From NCBI GenBank assembly GCA_028818755.1, contig JAPPNF010000050.1:1-46572 (forward strand): a DNA stretch of 46,572 nt, written 5' to 3'. Below the pieces are notes generated by a model. It had not been told where the DNA came from. It did no database searches and saw only the letters and a list, made by a program, of their open reading frames with translations. How positions within the stretch are numbered: position 1 is the stretch's first letter; each line of letters starts with the position of its first letter. The position numbers and the translations under genes are program-made. Shown piece after piece: positions 1 through 8,394 of this stretch. The stretch is from Deltaproteobacteria bacterium (GTDB lineage: Bacteria; Desulfobacterota; Binatia; UBA9968; JAJDTQ01).

Positions 1-142
1 TGGTCTTGCCGCAGCCCGACGGGCCCAGCAGGACGAAGAACTCGCCCGTGGCGATATCCAGGTCGATGCCGCGCAGGGCGTGCACGACCCCGTCCCGCAA
101 TGGGAACTTCGCCTCAAGACGCCTTGTCTGCAGCACCGCCAT
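1..142 (-). CDS. ABC transporter ATP-binding protein, 5' end only (partial)
   Basis: The reverse strand begins ATG at 142 and runs out of the window after about 47 codons. The visible start reads [15 protein letters not shown], followed by [20 protein letters not shown] and a Walker A loop GPSGCGKT right at the window edge, the standard opening of an ABC import or export ATPase. Signature, Walker B and H-loop lie outside, so the transported substrate cannot be told. It is the next gene downstream of the nitrilase pair on the same strand, separated by a 164-bp fold-back element, so it may be co-transcribed with them or shielded by that hairpin. ATP binding at the inner face of the cytoplasmic membrane is the family role; any link to nitrile or amide uptake is only contextual. 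Confidence 0.85.
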   Translation of the reverse strand, partial: MAVLQTRRLEAKFPLRDGVVHALRGIDLDIATGEFFVLLGPSGCGKT

Positions 143-155
143 CGTTCAGCCTGTG

Positions 156-319
156 CTAGTGGCCTGTAACATGCAATTGTGTACCAAGATGCGCAGGACT
201 TTTGTTGTCGGCAAGGCGCGATAACGAGCAGTGGCAGGCACCACGCGAGGAAGAGCAACGCGGCCGACGACGAAAAGGACAAGCAGATTGGTACACAATT
301 GCATGTTACAGGCCACTAG
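156..319. repeat. Fold-back (long inverted repeat) intergenic element
   Basis: A perfect 32-bp inverted repeat occupies 156-187 and 288-319, with outer end CTAGTGGCCTGTAAC and inner end TGTGTACCAA. The arms continue imperfectly inward (for example TTGTTGTCGGC near 207 against GCCGACGACGAAAAGGAC near 262), so most of the 164 bp could fold into one hairpin. The element is richer in A and T at its ends than its surroundings and carries no ORF of its own. Its right end contains the stop codon of the nitrilase-like gene (316-318). It resembles a MITE or REP-type element; a role as mRNA hairpin or terminator between the two minus-strand genes is possible. No second copy was seen in this window. Confidence 0.75.
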
Positions 320-1338
320 GTCCCGGCTTTCGGGGGCGCCAGGACCCCTTCGTCCTGCAGCCGCTTGATGGTCGCTTCGGCCGTGGCGCGCGCGTCACCG
401 CCGGTGTCATTGGGCATGAAGGTCTGCTTCTCGAACTCCCGGCCGAAGAACTCGGACTTGACCTGCGCCGGAAAGTTCATGAACACCTCGGTGCGCCGCT
501 TCCGCTGCCGGTCGAGATCGACGGTCGAGACCAGCACGGATTCGCCCGCGCCGTCGATGCGGGCGTCGACATGGCCAAGATAATTGACCACCGTGGAGCC
601 GCCGCGCGTGGCCTGGGCGGCGCTGTACCTGCCGCTCAGCGCGCCGGCGTTGGCGGAGGCCAGGTAAACGAGGTTCTCGTAGGAACGCGACCGGCGCACC
701 TGGTCCCGCGTCTCGGCCAGCGGTCCGTTGGTCTCGGTGGTCGGATGCAACAGGATCTCTGCGCCGCGAAAGGTCAGGGCGCGTGACAACTCGAAGAAGT
801 TCACGTCGTGCTCGACGATCATCGCGAGCCGTCCGTAGGGCGTGTCGAGGACGGGAAACAGGGAGTCCTCGCCGTACCGCCGGACATATTCCGTGTAGAC
901 GTCGGCCGGACAGACGCTGGGGATCAACCCTTCCAGGTTGTGCTCGTGGCATTTGCGGTAGCGCAGCTCGACCGTGCCCGACGGGCCGACGATGAAGCCC
1001 GCGGTGAACCAGACCTCGGGCCAGTCCGGATCACGTTCGAAGGCGGCCCCCGCCACGTAGACCTGGTGCTCCCGGGTGAACTCGCCGATGAGGTCGGTCT
1101 CGGGTCCGGGGATCGCGATGCAGACCGTCTTCCAGTCGTCGGCGGTGCGCTTGTGGTTGAAGCCTTGAAACCATGCCTCCGGAAACACCACGATGCGCGC
1201 CTCGTCCCGCACCACCGCCGCCTCGGCGACATCGAGGCCGCGCCGGATGTTGCGGGCGGCAACGTTGTCCTTTTGCGCCGGGTCGTCGATGACCTCGATG
1301 GACGCCTGGATGCAGGCGATCTGGAATTTCTTGGGCAT
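316..1338 (-). CDS. Nitrilase-superfamily protein lacking the catalytic cysteine
   Basis: This 340-residue carbon-nitrogen hydrolase-fold protein starts MPKKFQIACIQAS at 1338, two bases after the stop of the homologous upstream nitrilase, so translation is probably coupled. The Glu of the usual Glu-Lys-Cys triad is visible as E54 (VFPEAW) and the Lys as K129 (RYRK). The nucleophile block reads GRLAMIVEHDVNFFE, aligning without gaps to GRLALINCYDINFPE in the neighbour, so Cys is replaced by Glu (E176). The DNA at 781-840 confirms the codon. Family knowledge says the Cys is essential for nitrile or amide hydrolysis, so this chain is probably non-catalytic, perhaps a partner subunit of the upstream enzyme. 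A longer in-frame ORF upstream of 1338 overlaps the neighbour and is not credible. Confidence 0.85.
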   Translation of the reverse strand: MPKKFQIACIQASIEVIDDPAQKDNVAARNIRRGLDVAEAAVVRDEARIVVFPEAWFQGFNHKRTADDWKTVCIAIPGPETDLIGEFTREHQVYVAGAAFERDPDWPEVWFTAGFIVGPSGTVELRYRKCHEHNLEGLIPSVCPADVYTEYVRRYGEDSLFPVLDTPYGRLAMIVEHDVNFFELSRALTFRGAEILLHPTTETNGPLAETRDQVRRSRSYENLVYLASANAGALSGRYSAAQATRGGSTVVNYLGHVDARIDGAGESVLVSTVDLDRQRKRRTEVFMNFPAQVKSEFFGREFEKQTFMPNDTGGDARATAEATIKRLQDEGVLAPPKAGT

Positions 1339-1340
1339 GG

Positions 1341-2495
1341 TCAGGCCAGAGCGCGGTTCTGCCCTTCGGTGGGCATCGCCGCCTCGTGTCCCTCCGGCGC
1401 TGCGTAGACCCCGTCCCGGAGATAGCGCGCGATCACGGCTTCCGTGCTCTGCCGCGCCTCGGACTTGTGCGCGATGGGCTGTTCGAGCCAGCGGTTGATC
1501 CCGGTGGCCTGGTGCCTCGTGTACTCGCGCGCGTAGATTTCCGTGCGCGACTGCACCAGGATATTGTCGCGGATCTCCTCGCGCCGCTCTCGCAGGGCAC
1601 GCAGATCGATGGGACCTATGGCCAACGCCTCGCCGGGATTCGGCGCCGCGCCGACCACCTTGCCGTTGAAATCGACGATCTCGGAGCCGCCGTGGGAACG
1701 GTGCAAGGGCGAGATCTCGCCGTCGCGCCGCTCCTGGAAGTTCAGGCCCGGCGAATCGGCGAACACGCTGCCCGACACCTGCGCGGCGTAGCCGCCGTGA
1801 TTGGAGGAGATGACGTACATGCCGTTCTCGTAGGCACGGGTGCGCCGGCTCATCTCCCACGGTTCGCGGTGCGGTCCGTACGGCTCGCCCGTGCAGTGCA
1901 GCAGGATTTCCGCGCCGTGCTGCGCGAACGCGCGCGGCATCTCCGGGAAATTGATGTCGTAGCAGTTGATGAGCGCGAGCCGCCCGATCTCGGTGTCCAC
2001 CACCGGGAAGAGCGCGTCTTCCCCGCCCTCGTTCTTCACGTACAGGTCATAACAGCCGGTGGGTGTCGAATAGGTGGTGTGGCCCTGTACGTCGGCTCCG
2101 TTGATCTTGCGGTAGCGCAGCACGAGGTCGCCCGACGGGCCGAACAGGTAGGCGGAATTGAACCAGCGATTCGGATAGGCCGGGTCGTACTCCATGGTTC
2201 CGCCGGCGACGTAGGCGCGGTTGATGCGCGCGAAGTTGGCAAGGGGTTCCAGTTCCGGACCGGGAATGCGAAGGGCGATGCGTGTCCATTCCTCCACCGA
2301 CCGGACATGCTCGACGCCGGTCAGCGAGAACTCCGGCAGGACATAGAGCTTCGCCTGGCCCCAACGGCAGCTCACGTACTCCATCAGCGAGAGGTAACGA
2401 TTGACGTTCTCGCGGATGATGGCGTCGCGCCATTCCGGTTCGCGGACGTGCCGGATTATCGTCTGAACGGCGACGGCCGTGTACTTGTCGATCAT
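1341..2495 (-). CDS. Nitrilase / carbon-nitrogen hydrolase family protein (intact triad)
   Basis: The product is 384 residues and carries a complete triad: E55 in VLPEFSL, K130 in LRYRK and C178 in LINCYDINFPE. Such enzymes hydrolyse nitriles, amides or N-carbamoyl compounds in the cytoplasm and usually assemble into oligomers or spirals; the substrate cannot be read from sequence. The ATG overlaps the stop of the upstream LLM monooxygenase gene by four bases (ATGA), and a paralogue without the nucleophile follows two bases downstream. The three genes are therefore one translationally coupled operon. About 70 residues follow the last core strand, with conserved-looking YTRHQATGINRW, typical of the longer aliphatic-amidase-like branches. 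The general family call is firm; nitrilase versus amidase is open. Confidence 0.9.
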   Translation of the reverse strand: MIDKYTAVAVQTIIRHVREPEWRDAIIRENVNRYLSLMEYVSCRWGQAKLYVLPEFSLTGVEHVRSVEEWTRIALRIPGPELEPLANFARINRAYVAGGTMEYDPAYPNRWFNSAYLFGPSGDLVLRYRKINGADVQGHTTYSTPTGCYDLYVKNEGGEDALFPVVDTEIGRLALINCYDINFPEMPRAFAQHGAEILLHCTGEPYGPHREPWEMSRRTRAYENGMYVISSNHGGYAAQVSGSVFADSPGLNFQERRDGEISPLHRSHGGSEIVDFNGKVVGAAPNPGEALAIGPIDLRALRERREEIRDNILVQSRTEIYAREYTRHQATGINRWLEQPIAHKSEARQSTEAVIARYLRDGVYAAPEGHEAAMPTEGQNRALA

Positions 2496-3664
2496 GCTGG
2501 AACTCCCTCTGCTTCCGCGGTGGCTGTCCCTTCTTCCAGGCCAAGACGACGCGCCACGGGGAAAACCTCGTCACGGAGGAGCCTCATGGTCTGACGGACA
2601 CTGTCGTCGGGCACGTTGCCGATCTTGACGCTCAGATTGGTCACGCCGTGACCGAACTCCTCGTAAAGTCGCGTGATCTGTTCGATGGCCATGTCCGGCG
2701 TTCCGCACATGACCAGACCGCGCTCCATCCGCTCCTCAAGGGAAAGCTGATTGTGTGTACGGAGCTTCGTCGTCTGGCGCTCGGCGTCCTGGTCATCCTT
2801 GAAATAGCGGGTCTTCTGCACGACCAGCCGCTGTGCCGTGCGGATGCCCCCGCCAAGCACGTTGAAGAAGTAGTCGTAGCCCCGGCGCAGCGTCTTGACC
2901 GCCTCGTCCTTGCTCGGGGCGACGGAGCAGTTCATGGCGAGGATGATATTGTGGGGCCGCGGCTCCCAGCCGAGCTTGCGCGCATGTTCCCGGTAGACGT
3001 CTATGGAGTGGTGCGCCGTTTCGTAGTCCTGGACGCGCAGGACGCCCATGGTCGCGCCGTGCTCGGCGGCGAGGCGGGCGGAGCCGTCGCTGCTCGCCGA
3101 CATGACGATCTCGGGATGCGGCTTCTGGGCCGGCTTGGGCCAGATGGAAACCGCGCGGAACTGGTAATACTCGCCCTCCCAGCCGAACGGCTCCGGCTCG
3201 GTCCAGGCCTTCTTGATCAGTTCGATGGCCTCGTTCATGCGCCCGTAGGACTCGCTGGGCGCGACGTTGTAGGCGACGTATTCGTGCGGAATACCGCGCA
3301 TGAACCCGGCGACCAGCCGCCCGCCGGAAATCATGTCCAGCATGGCGTATTCCTCGGCCACGCGGATCGGGTTGACGATGGGCACGATGTTCCCGGATTG
3401 CAGGATCATCGACTTGCTGGTGCGTTCGGCGACGCACGCGCCGATCAGGTTGGGGTTCGGCATCAGCCCGTAGGGACTCATGTGGTGTTCGTTGTTGCCG
3501 ATCCAGTCGAAGCCGCACTCCTCGGCGAACACCTTGGTGTCGATCCCGGCCCGGAAGATCCGCATGCCTTCGTCCGGGGAGAACTGCTTGTTGGCCACCG
3601 GCCAATCCTGCCCGACCTTTTCGACTCCGGTATAGGGCATGTGGTGCGTGTACGAGAATTTCAT
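2492..3664 (-). CDS. LLM class flavin-dependent oxidoreductase (luciferase-like monooxygenase)
   Basis: A 390-residue protein with the bacterial luciferase-like fold. Recognisable segments are the first strand MKFSYTHHMPYTG, CGFDWIGNNEHHMSPYG, VNPIRVAEEYAMLDMISGGR (a family-specific block) and GFMRGIPHEY. Enzymes of this class use reduced FMN or F420 and oxygen to oxidise small organic substrates. The start at 3664 is supported by AGGAAG a few bases upstream. Its stop overlaps the start of the following nitrilase by four bases, so it heads a three-gene operon. Together they suggest stepwise breakdown of a nitrogen-containing or heterocyclic compound, an inference from context. The C-terminal 25 residues are rich in Glu and Ala and look disordered. 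Confidence 0.9.
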   Translation of the reverse strand: MKFSYTHHMPYTGVEKVGQDWPVANKQFSPDEGMRIFRAGIDTKVFAEECGFDWIGNNEHHMSPYGLMPNPNLIGACVAERTSKSMILQSGNIVPIVNPIRVAEEYAMLDMISGGRLVAGFMRGIPHEYVAYNVAPSESYGRMNEAIELIKKAWTEPEPFGWEGEYYQFRAVSIWPKPAQKPHPEIVMSASSDGSARLAAEHGATMGVLRVQDYETAHHSIDVYREHARKLGWEPRPHNIILAMNCSVAPSKDEAVKTLRRGYDYFFNVLGGGIRTAQRLVVQKTRYFKDDQDAERQTTKLRTHNQLSLEERMERGLVMCGTPDMAIEQITRLYEEFGHGVTNLSVKIGNVPDDSVRQTMRLLRDEVFPVARRLGLEEGTATAEAEGVPA

Positions 3665-3734
3665 TCTACTTCCTTGGAGGGCTGCAGTCCGTTCTCCCGG
3701 AACCGTGGCCGGACTGTTCGCTTGGTTGCGCGTT

Positions 3735-3767
3735 TGTATCCTCGGCCAATGTCCTATTGTTTGTCAA
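3735..3767 (-). promoter_or_regulatory. Weak promoter candidate for the LLM-nitrilase operon
   Basis: On the reverse strand there is a consensus-like TTGACA (3762-3767) about 100 bp before the LLM start codon. The best -10-like hexamer, GATACA at 3735-3740, is 21 bp away, which is longer than the usual 17, so the call is weak. The rest of 3665-3924 contains no gene; near 3843-3885 two direct ATTCCGAA-containing 16-bp segments lie 8 bp apart and could be an operator. Confidence 0.25.
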
Positions 3768-3924
3768 CTATGAGCCGGACGCGCACGACGGCCTTCAGTT
3801 CGCCGTCCGAAACCCAGTACTCCGCCGGAAACCTTGGCGAACTATTCCGAATTGGACGGCGAGCCATTCCGAAACGGACGGAAGCCATACGTCCTGGGGC
3901 CCCGCCGGAGGCGCAGCGGAATCC

Positions 3925-5199
<1,275 letters not shown>

Positions 5200-5211
5200 C
5201 TATCCCTTCTC

Positions 5212-5583
5212 CTACGGCTCGGAAAAATCGAACGCATGGCGGACATGGCACACCGCCGGCGGAGTCGAACCGAGCGAAATGCCGACCACATCGAACTGGA
5301 CGTCACGGTCATGCAACCGGTGTCTGGTGAGGTAATGAAGAGCAACACGCTTCAACCTGCGCTGCTTGGCGGCGTTGACCGCTTCCAGAGGCGCGCCCGA
5401 CGTGTCCACCCTGCGGGTCTTGACCTCCACGAACACCACCGCGCGTTTGTCGAGGGCGATCAGGTCGATCTCGCCAAGAGGGCACCGGTAGTTGCGTTCG
5501 ACGACAGCGTAGCCTCGGCGCTTGAGGTAGCGCTCGGCGAGATCCTCTCCGGCCTTGCCCAGGGACTTCCGCTCATCGCCCAT
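5212..5583 (-). CDS. UPF0102 (YraN-type) endonuclease-fold protein
   Basis: A 123-residue protein of the YraN/UPF0102 family. The core reads KAGEDLAERYLKRRGYAVVE, then NYRCPLGEIDLIALDKRAVV and FVEVKTRR, the conserved GEIDLI...VFVEVK pattern of a restriction-endonuclease-like (D...ExK) active site. The cellular function of the family is not settled, although a role in DNA processing is suspected. The start at 5583 (MGDERKSLG) was chosen because the longer frame upstream falls within the rnhB coding sequence. It overlaps the rnhB stop by 11 bases, and this rnhB-yraN adjacency is common in bacteria, which supports the identification. Confidence 0.88.
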   Translation of the reverse strand: MGDERKSLGKAGEDLAERYLKRRGYAVVERNYRCPLGEIDLIALDKRAVVFVEVKTRRVDTSGAPLEAVNAAKQRRLKRVALHYLTRHRLHDRDVQFDVVGISLGSTPPAVCHVRHAFDFSEP

Positions 5584-6364
5584 CCCTTTTTCTGGCAGCA
5601 AAGAGCCGCACCGGCAAGCCTGCCTCCGTGGCCTCGGCGGACCCTGGCGCCGTGTGCTCCCGGAATTCCCGCACGGGCTTGAAGCTGCGGCGATGGATGG
5701 GACAGGGACCATGGCGGTCCAGCGCCGCGGAATGGCGGCGGCTGCGGTAACCCTTGTGGCTGGCGAAGCCGTACTCCGGATACAGGGCGTCCAGCTCCAC
5801 CATCATCCGGTCTCGGGCGACCTTGGCGATGATGGAAGCGGCCGCGATGGAGAAGCAGAGCCGGTCGCCGCCCTTGACGGCGCGCTGCGCCGGCGCCGCC
5901 GTCCACGGGCCGCCGTCCTCCAAAAGACTCGCGGCGGGGATGCCGTGGGGCCCGTCGATCATGAGGTAATCCGGCGTGACCGCCAAGCCCCGGACGGCGC
6001 GGGCCATGGCCAGGAGGCTGGCCCGCAGGATGTTGAAACGGTCGATCTCCTGCGCATCGGCCACGCCCACCGCCCACGAGGCGGACTGTTCCTTGATCCA
6101 ATCGGCCAGGCGCTCGCGTTTTCTGGCGGTCAACAGCTTCGAGTCCTTGATGTCGGGATTGAAGGCGCCGGGATCGAAGACCACCGCCGCGGCCACCACC
6201 GGTCCCGCCAGGGGGCCGCGCCCAACCTCGTCCACGCCGGCGACGCATCGAAAACCCCGCGAAAGTGCATCCGTTTCGTAGGACGTGCCGTCGGGTCCAC
6301 GGCGCTCGGGAGCGAGCAGGCGGCCGTTTCGAGACGGTTCGGGCGAGGTTCGTTTGCCGGGCAT
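5573..6364 (-). CDS. rnhB: Ribonuclease HII
   Basis: The product is 263 residues. The RNase HII signature VAGVDEVGRGPLAGPVVAAA provides the first acidic residues, with DSKLL and a later acidic residue in LMIDG completing the expected set; SIAAASIIAKVARD and HKGY are also family blocks. The enzyme cleaves RNA in RNA-DNA hybrids and single ribonucleotides in DNA. The N-terminal extension of about 40 residues before the signature (MPGKRTSPEPSRNGR...) is longer than usual and low in conservation, so the true start could be further in. The start lies only 25 bp from the divergent gatC start. The C-terminus overlaps yraN by 11 bases. Confidence 0.95.
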   Translation of the reverse strand: MPGKRTSPEPSRNGRLLAPERRGPDGTSYETDALSRGFRCVAGVDEVGRGPLAGPVVAAAVVFDPGAFNPDIKDSKLLTARKRERLADWIKEQSASWAVGVADAQEIDRFNILRASLLAMARAVRGLAVTPDYLMIDGPHGIPAASLLEDGGPWTAAPAQRAVKGGDRLCFSIAAASIIAKVARDRMMVELDALYPEYGFASHKGYRSRRHSAALDRHGPCPIHRRSFKPVREFREHTAPGSAEATEAGLPVRLFAARKRDGR

Positions 6365-6389
6365 TCGAGGCGTATGATAGAAAATCGGC

Positions 6390-6677
6390 GTGAAAATCAC
6401 CAGCGAAGAGGTCCGGCACGTGGCCACCCTCGCCCGTCTGGACCTCACTCCGGACGAGCAGGAACAGCTCGCCGGCCAGCTCGACCGCATCCTCGAATAC
6501 ATGGACAAGCTCAACGAGCTCGACACCGGCGGCGTCGAGCCCATGTCCCACGCGGTGGACGTGGTCAACGTCCTGCGCCCGGACCGGGCCGTCAACGAGC
6601 CGCGGACCGAGGCCCTGCTCAGCAACGCTCCCGCCCGGGACGACGACTTCCTGAGCGTCCCGAAGATCATTGAATGA
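6390..6677 (+). CDS. gatC: Glutamyl/aspartyl-tRNA amidotransferase subunit C
   Basis: A 95-residue GatC that starts at a GTG (6390). The family pattern is complete: ITSEEVRHVATLARLDL at the start, a central ILEYMDKLNELDTGGVEPM and a C-terminal LRPDRAVNEP followed by DDFLSVPKIIE. GatC stabilises the GatA-GatB interface in the complex that converts Glu-tRNA-Gln (and Asp-tRNA-Asn) to the amidated form. No Shine-Dalgarno is evident, but TATGAT lies at 6373-6378, only 11 bases from the start codon, so transcription could give a nearly leaderless mRNA. gatA follows after a palindromic repeat. Confidence 0.96.
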   Translation: MKITSEEVRHVATLARLDLTPDEQEQLAGQLDRILEYMDKLNELDTGGVEPMSHAVDVVNVLRPDRAVNEPRTEALLSNAPARDDDFLSVPKIIE

Positions 6678-6711
6678 CGAGAACCCATCATCAACTGCCA
6701 TCGTGCACAAT

Positions 6712-6817
6712 GGCGTCCTTCGACTTCGCTTCGCTACGCTCAGGACGAACGGTTGGTGGGATTCTCCGTTCGTCCTGAGCGTAGCGAAGCGCAAGCGTAG
6801 CGAAGTCGAAGGACGCC
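6712..6817. repeat. Intergenic palindromic repeat, family 1 copy A
   Basis: Two arms, 6712-6752 and 6766-6817, form a long hairpin built on CTTCGCTACGCTCAGGACGA and its complement. The right arm contains an 11-12 bp internal duplication (AGCGTAGCGAAG twice). A related element lies at 11341-11470. The right arm ends exactly where the gatA start codon begins and contributes GAAGGA (6808-6813) as its apparent Shine-Dalgarno. The repeat is REP-like; no transposase for it is nearby. Confidence 0.85.
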
Positions 6818-8281
6818 GTGACTATCGATCCGAGTTTTCTCACCGTTCATGAGGTGCACGACCGGCTGCGCAGCCGTGAACTGAGCGCCGTCGAACTGAC
6901 GCAAGCGCTGTTCGACCGCATCGAGGCCACCGACGGAGCCATCGGCGCCTACCTCGCCGTGTGCCGCGAGCAGGGCATGGAGGACGCGCGCCGGGCGGAC
7001 GCCAAGCTCGCCGCAGGCGACCCGGACTCGAAGCTCTTGGGCATCCCGGTGGCACTCAAGGACGTGCTCCTCACCGAGGGCGTGCCCACCACCTGCGCCT
7101 CGAAGATCCTGGACGGCTTCACGCCGCCCTACGACGGCACCGCGGTACGCCGCCTCAAGGAGGCCGGGGCGGTGGTGCTGGGCAAGACCAACATGGACGA
7201 GTTCGCCATGGGCTCCTCCACCGAGAACTCCGGCTACTCCATCACCCGCAATCCGTGGAACCCTGACCATGTGCCAGGCGGGTCCTCGGGCGGTTCCGCG
7301 GCCGCGGTGGCGGCCGGCCAGTGCATCGCCGCGCTGGGCACCGACACCGGCGGTTCCATCCGACAGCCGGCGTCGTTCTGCGGAATCGTGGGCCTAAAGC
7401 CCACCTACGGACGGGTCAGCCGCTACGGCGTGGTGGCCTATGCGTCGTCGCTGGACCAGGTGGGACCCATGACTCGAGACGTGACCGACTGCGCGCTGGT
7501 GCTCCAGGCCGTCGCCGGCCACGACCCCGCAGACTCCACCTCGGTGGACGTGCCGGTGCCGGACTACGCCGCAGCGCTCACGGGCGATGTGAAGGGATTG
7601 AAGATCGGCGTCCCGAAGGAGTACTTCGCCGCCGGGCTCCAGCCCGAGGTGGAGCAGGCCGTGCGGCGAGGCATCGACGAACTGGAGAAGGCCGGCGCCC
7701 TGGTGACGGAGGTGTCGCTGCCGCGCAACGACTACGCCGTAGCCGCCTACTACATCATCGCCGCGGCCGAGGCCAGCTCGAACCTGGCCCGCTACGATGG
7801 CATGCGCTACGGCCCAAGGGTCCAGGCCGAAGACCTGACCTCCACCTACATGAAGAGCCGCGCCCAGGGCTTCGGGCACGAGGTGAAGCGGCGGATCATG
7901 CTGGGCACCTACGTGCTCTCCGCCGGCTACTACGACGCCTATTATCTCAAGGCCCAGAAGGTGAGAACCTTGCTCAAACAAGACATGGAGTCCGCCCTGG
8001 GAGAATGCGACGCCATCGTCGCCCCCACCTGCCCCACCACCGCCTTCAAGCTCGAAGAGATGACCCACGACCCGCTGCAGATGTACCTGTCGGACATCCT
8101 CACCATCTCCGTGAACCTCGCCGGCCTGCCGGCGCTGTCCGTGCCCTGCGGGTTCGACGACGCCGGCCTCCCCATCGGCATGCAGATCATCGGCCGGCAC
8201 TTCGACGAAGCCACGGTGCTGCGCCTGGGCTACGCCTACGAGCAGGCGACGGAGTGGCGTACGCTGAGGCCGGAAATTTAG
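6818..8281 (+). CDS. gatA: Glutamyl/aspartyl-tRNA amidotransferase subunit A
   Basis: Amidase-signature protein of 487 residues that releases ammonia from glutamine for transamidation of mischarged tRNA. The catalytic Lys is seen in [10 protein letters not shown]; the Ser cis-Ser motif in [15 protein letters not shown] and in [15 protein letters not shown]. The C-terminal [20 protein letters not shown] is the usual closing block. The start is GTG at 6818 ([13 protein letters not shown]), with GAAGGA 4 bases before it, located inside the preceding palindromic repeat. gatC lies upstream on the same strand; gatB is 1.6 kb further on, separated by an oppositely oriented thiolase-like gene, so the three subunits are not in one uninterrupted operon. 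Confidence 0.97.
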   Translation: MTIDPSFLTVHEVHDRLRSRELSAVELTQALFDRIEATDGAIGAYLAVCREQGMEDARRADAKLAAGDPDSKLLGIPVALKDVLLTEGVPTTCASKILDGFTPPYDGTAVRRLKEAGAVVLGKTNMDEFAMGSSTENSGYSITRNPWNPDHVPGGSSGGSAAAVAAGQCIAALGTDTGGSIRQPASFCGIVGLKPTYGRVSRYGVVAYASSLDQVGPMTRDVTDCALVLQAVAGHDPADSTSVDVPVPDYAAALTGDVKGLKIGVPKEYFAAGLQPEVEQAVRRGIDELEKAGALVTEVSLPRNDYAVAAYYIIAAAEASSNLARYDGMRYGPRVQAEDLTSTYMKSRAQGFGHEVKRRIMLGTYVLSAGYYDAYYLKAQKVRTLLKQDMESALGECDAIVAPTCPTTAFKLEEMTHDPLQMYLSDILTISVNLAGLPALSVPCGFDDAGLPIGMQIIGRHFDEATVLRLGYAYEQATEWRTLRPEI

Positions 8282-8323
8282 CCCCGCACCCGAAAGCCCT
8301 GCACTCCCTGCCTCAGCCCGCCC

Positions 8324-8353
8324 ATGGACCCCGGGGCAAGCCCTGGGTGACGG
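8324..8353. repeat. Short intergenic palindrome (TGGA...GTGACGG type)
   Basis: An imperfect palindrome of the common form TGGACCCCGGGGCAAGCCC followed by TGGGTGACGG sits in the 113-bp convergent gap between gatA and the thiolase-like gene. Related segments occur at 16984-17009 and 29922-29953. It could form an RNA hairpin for either strand, but no T-run follows. Confidence 0.5.
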
Positions 8354-8394
8354 AAAGTGGGATTCCCCGCGTTACCGGTCCGAGCGTCCTCGGT

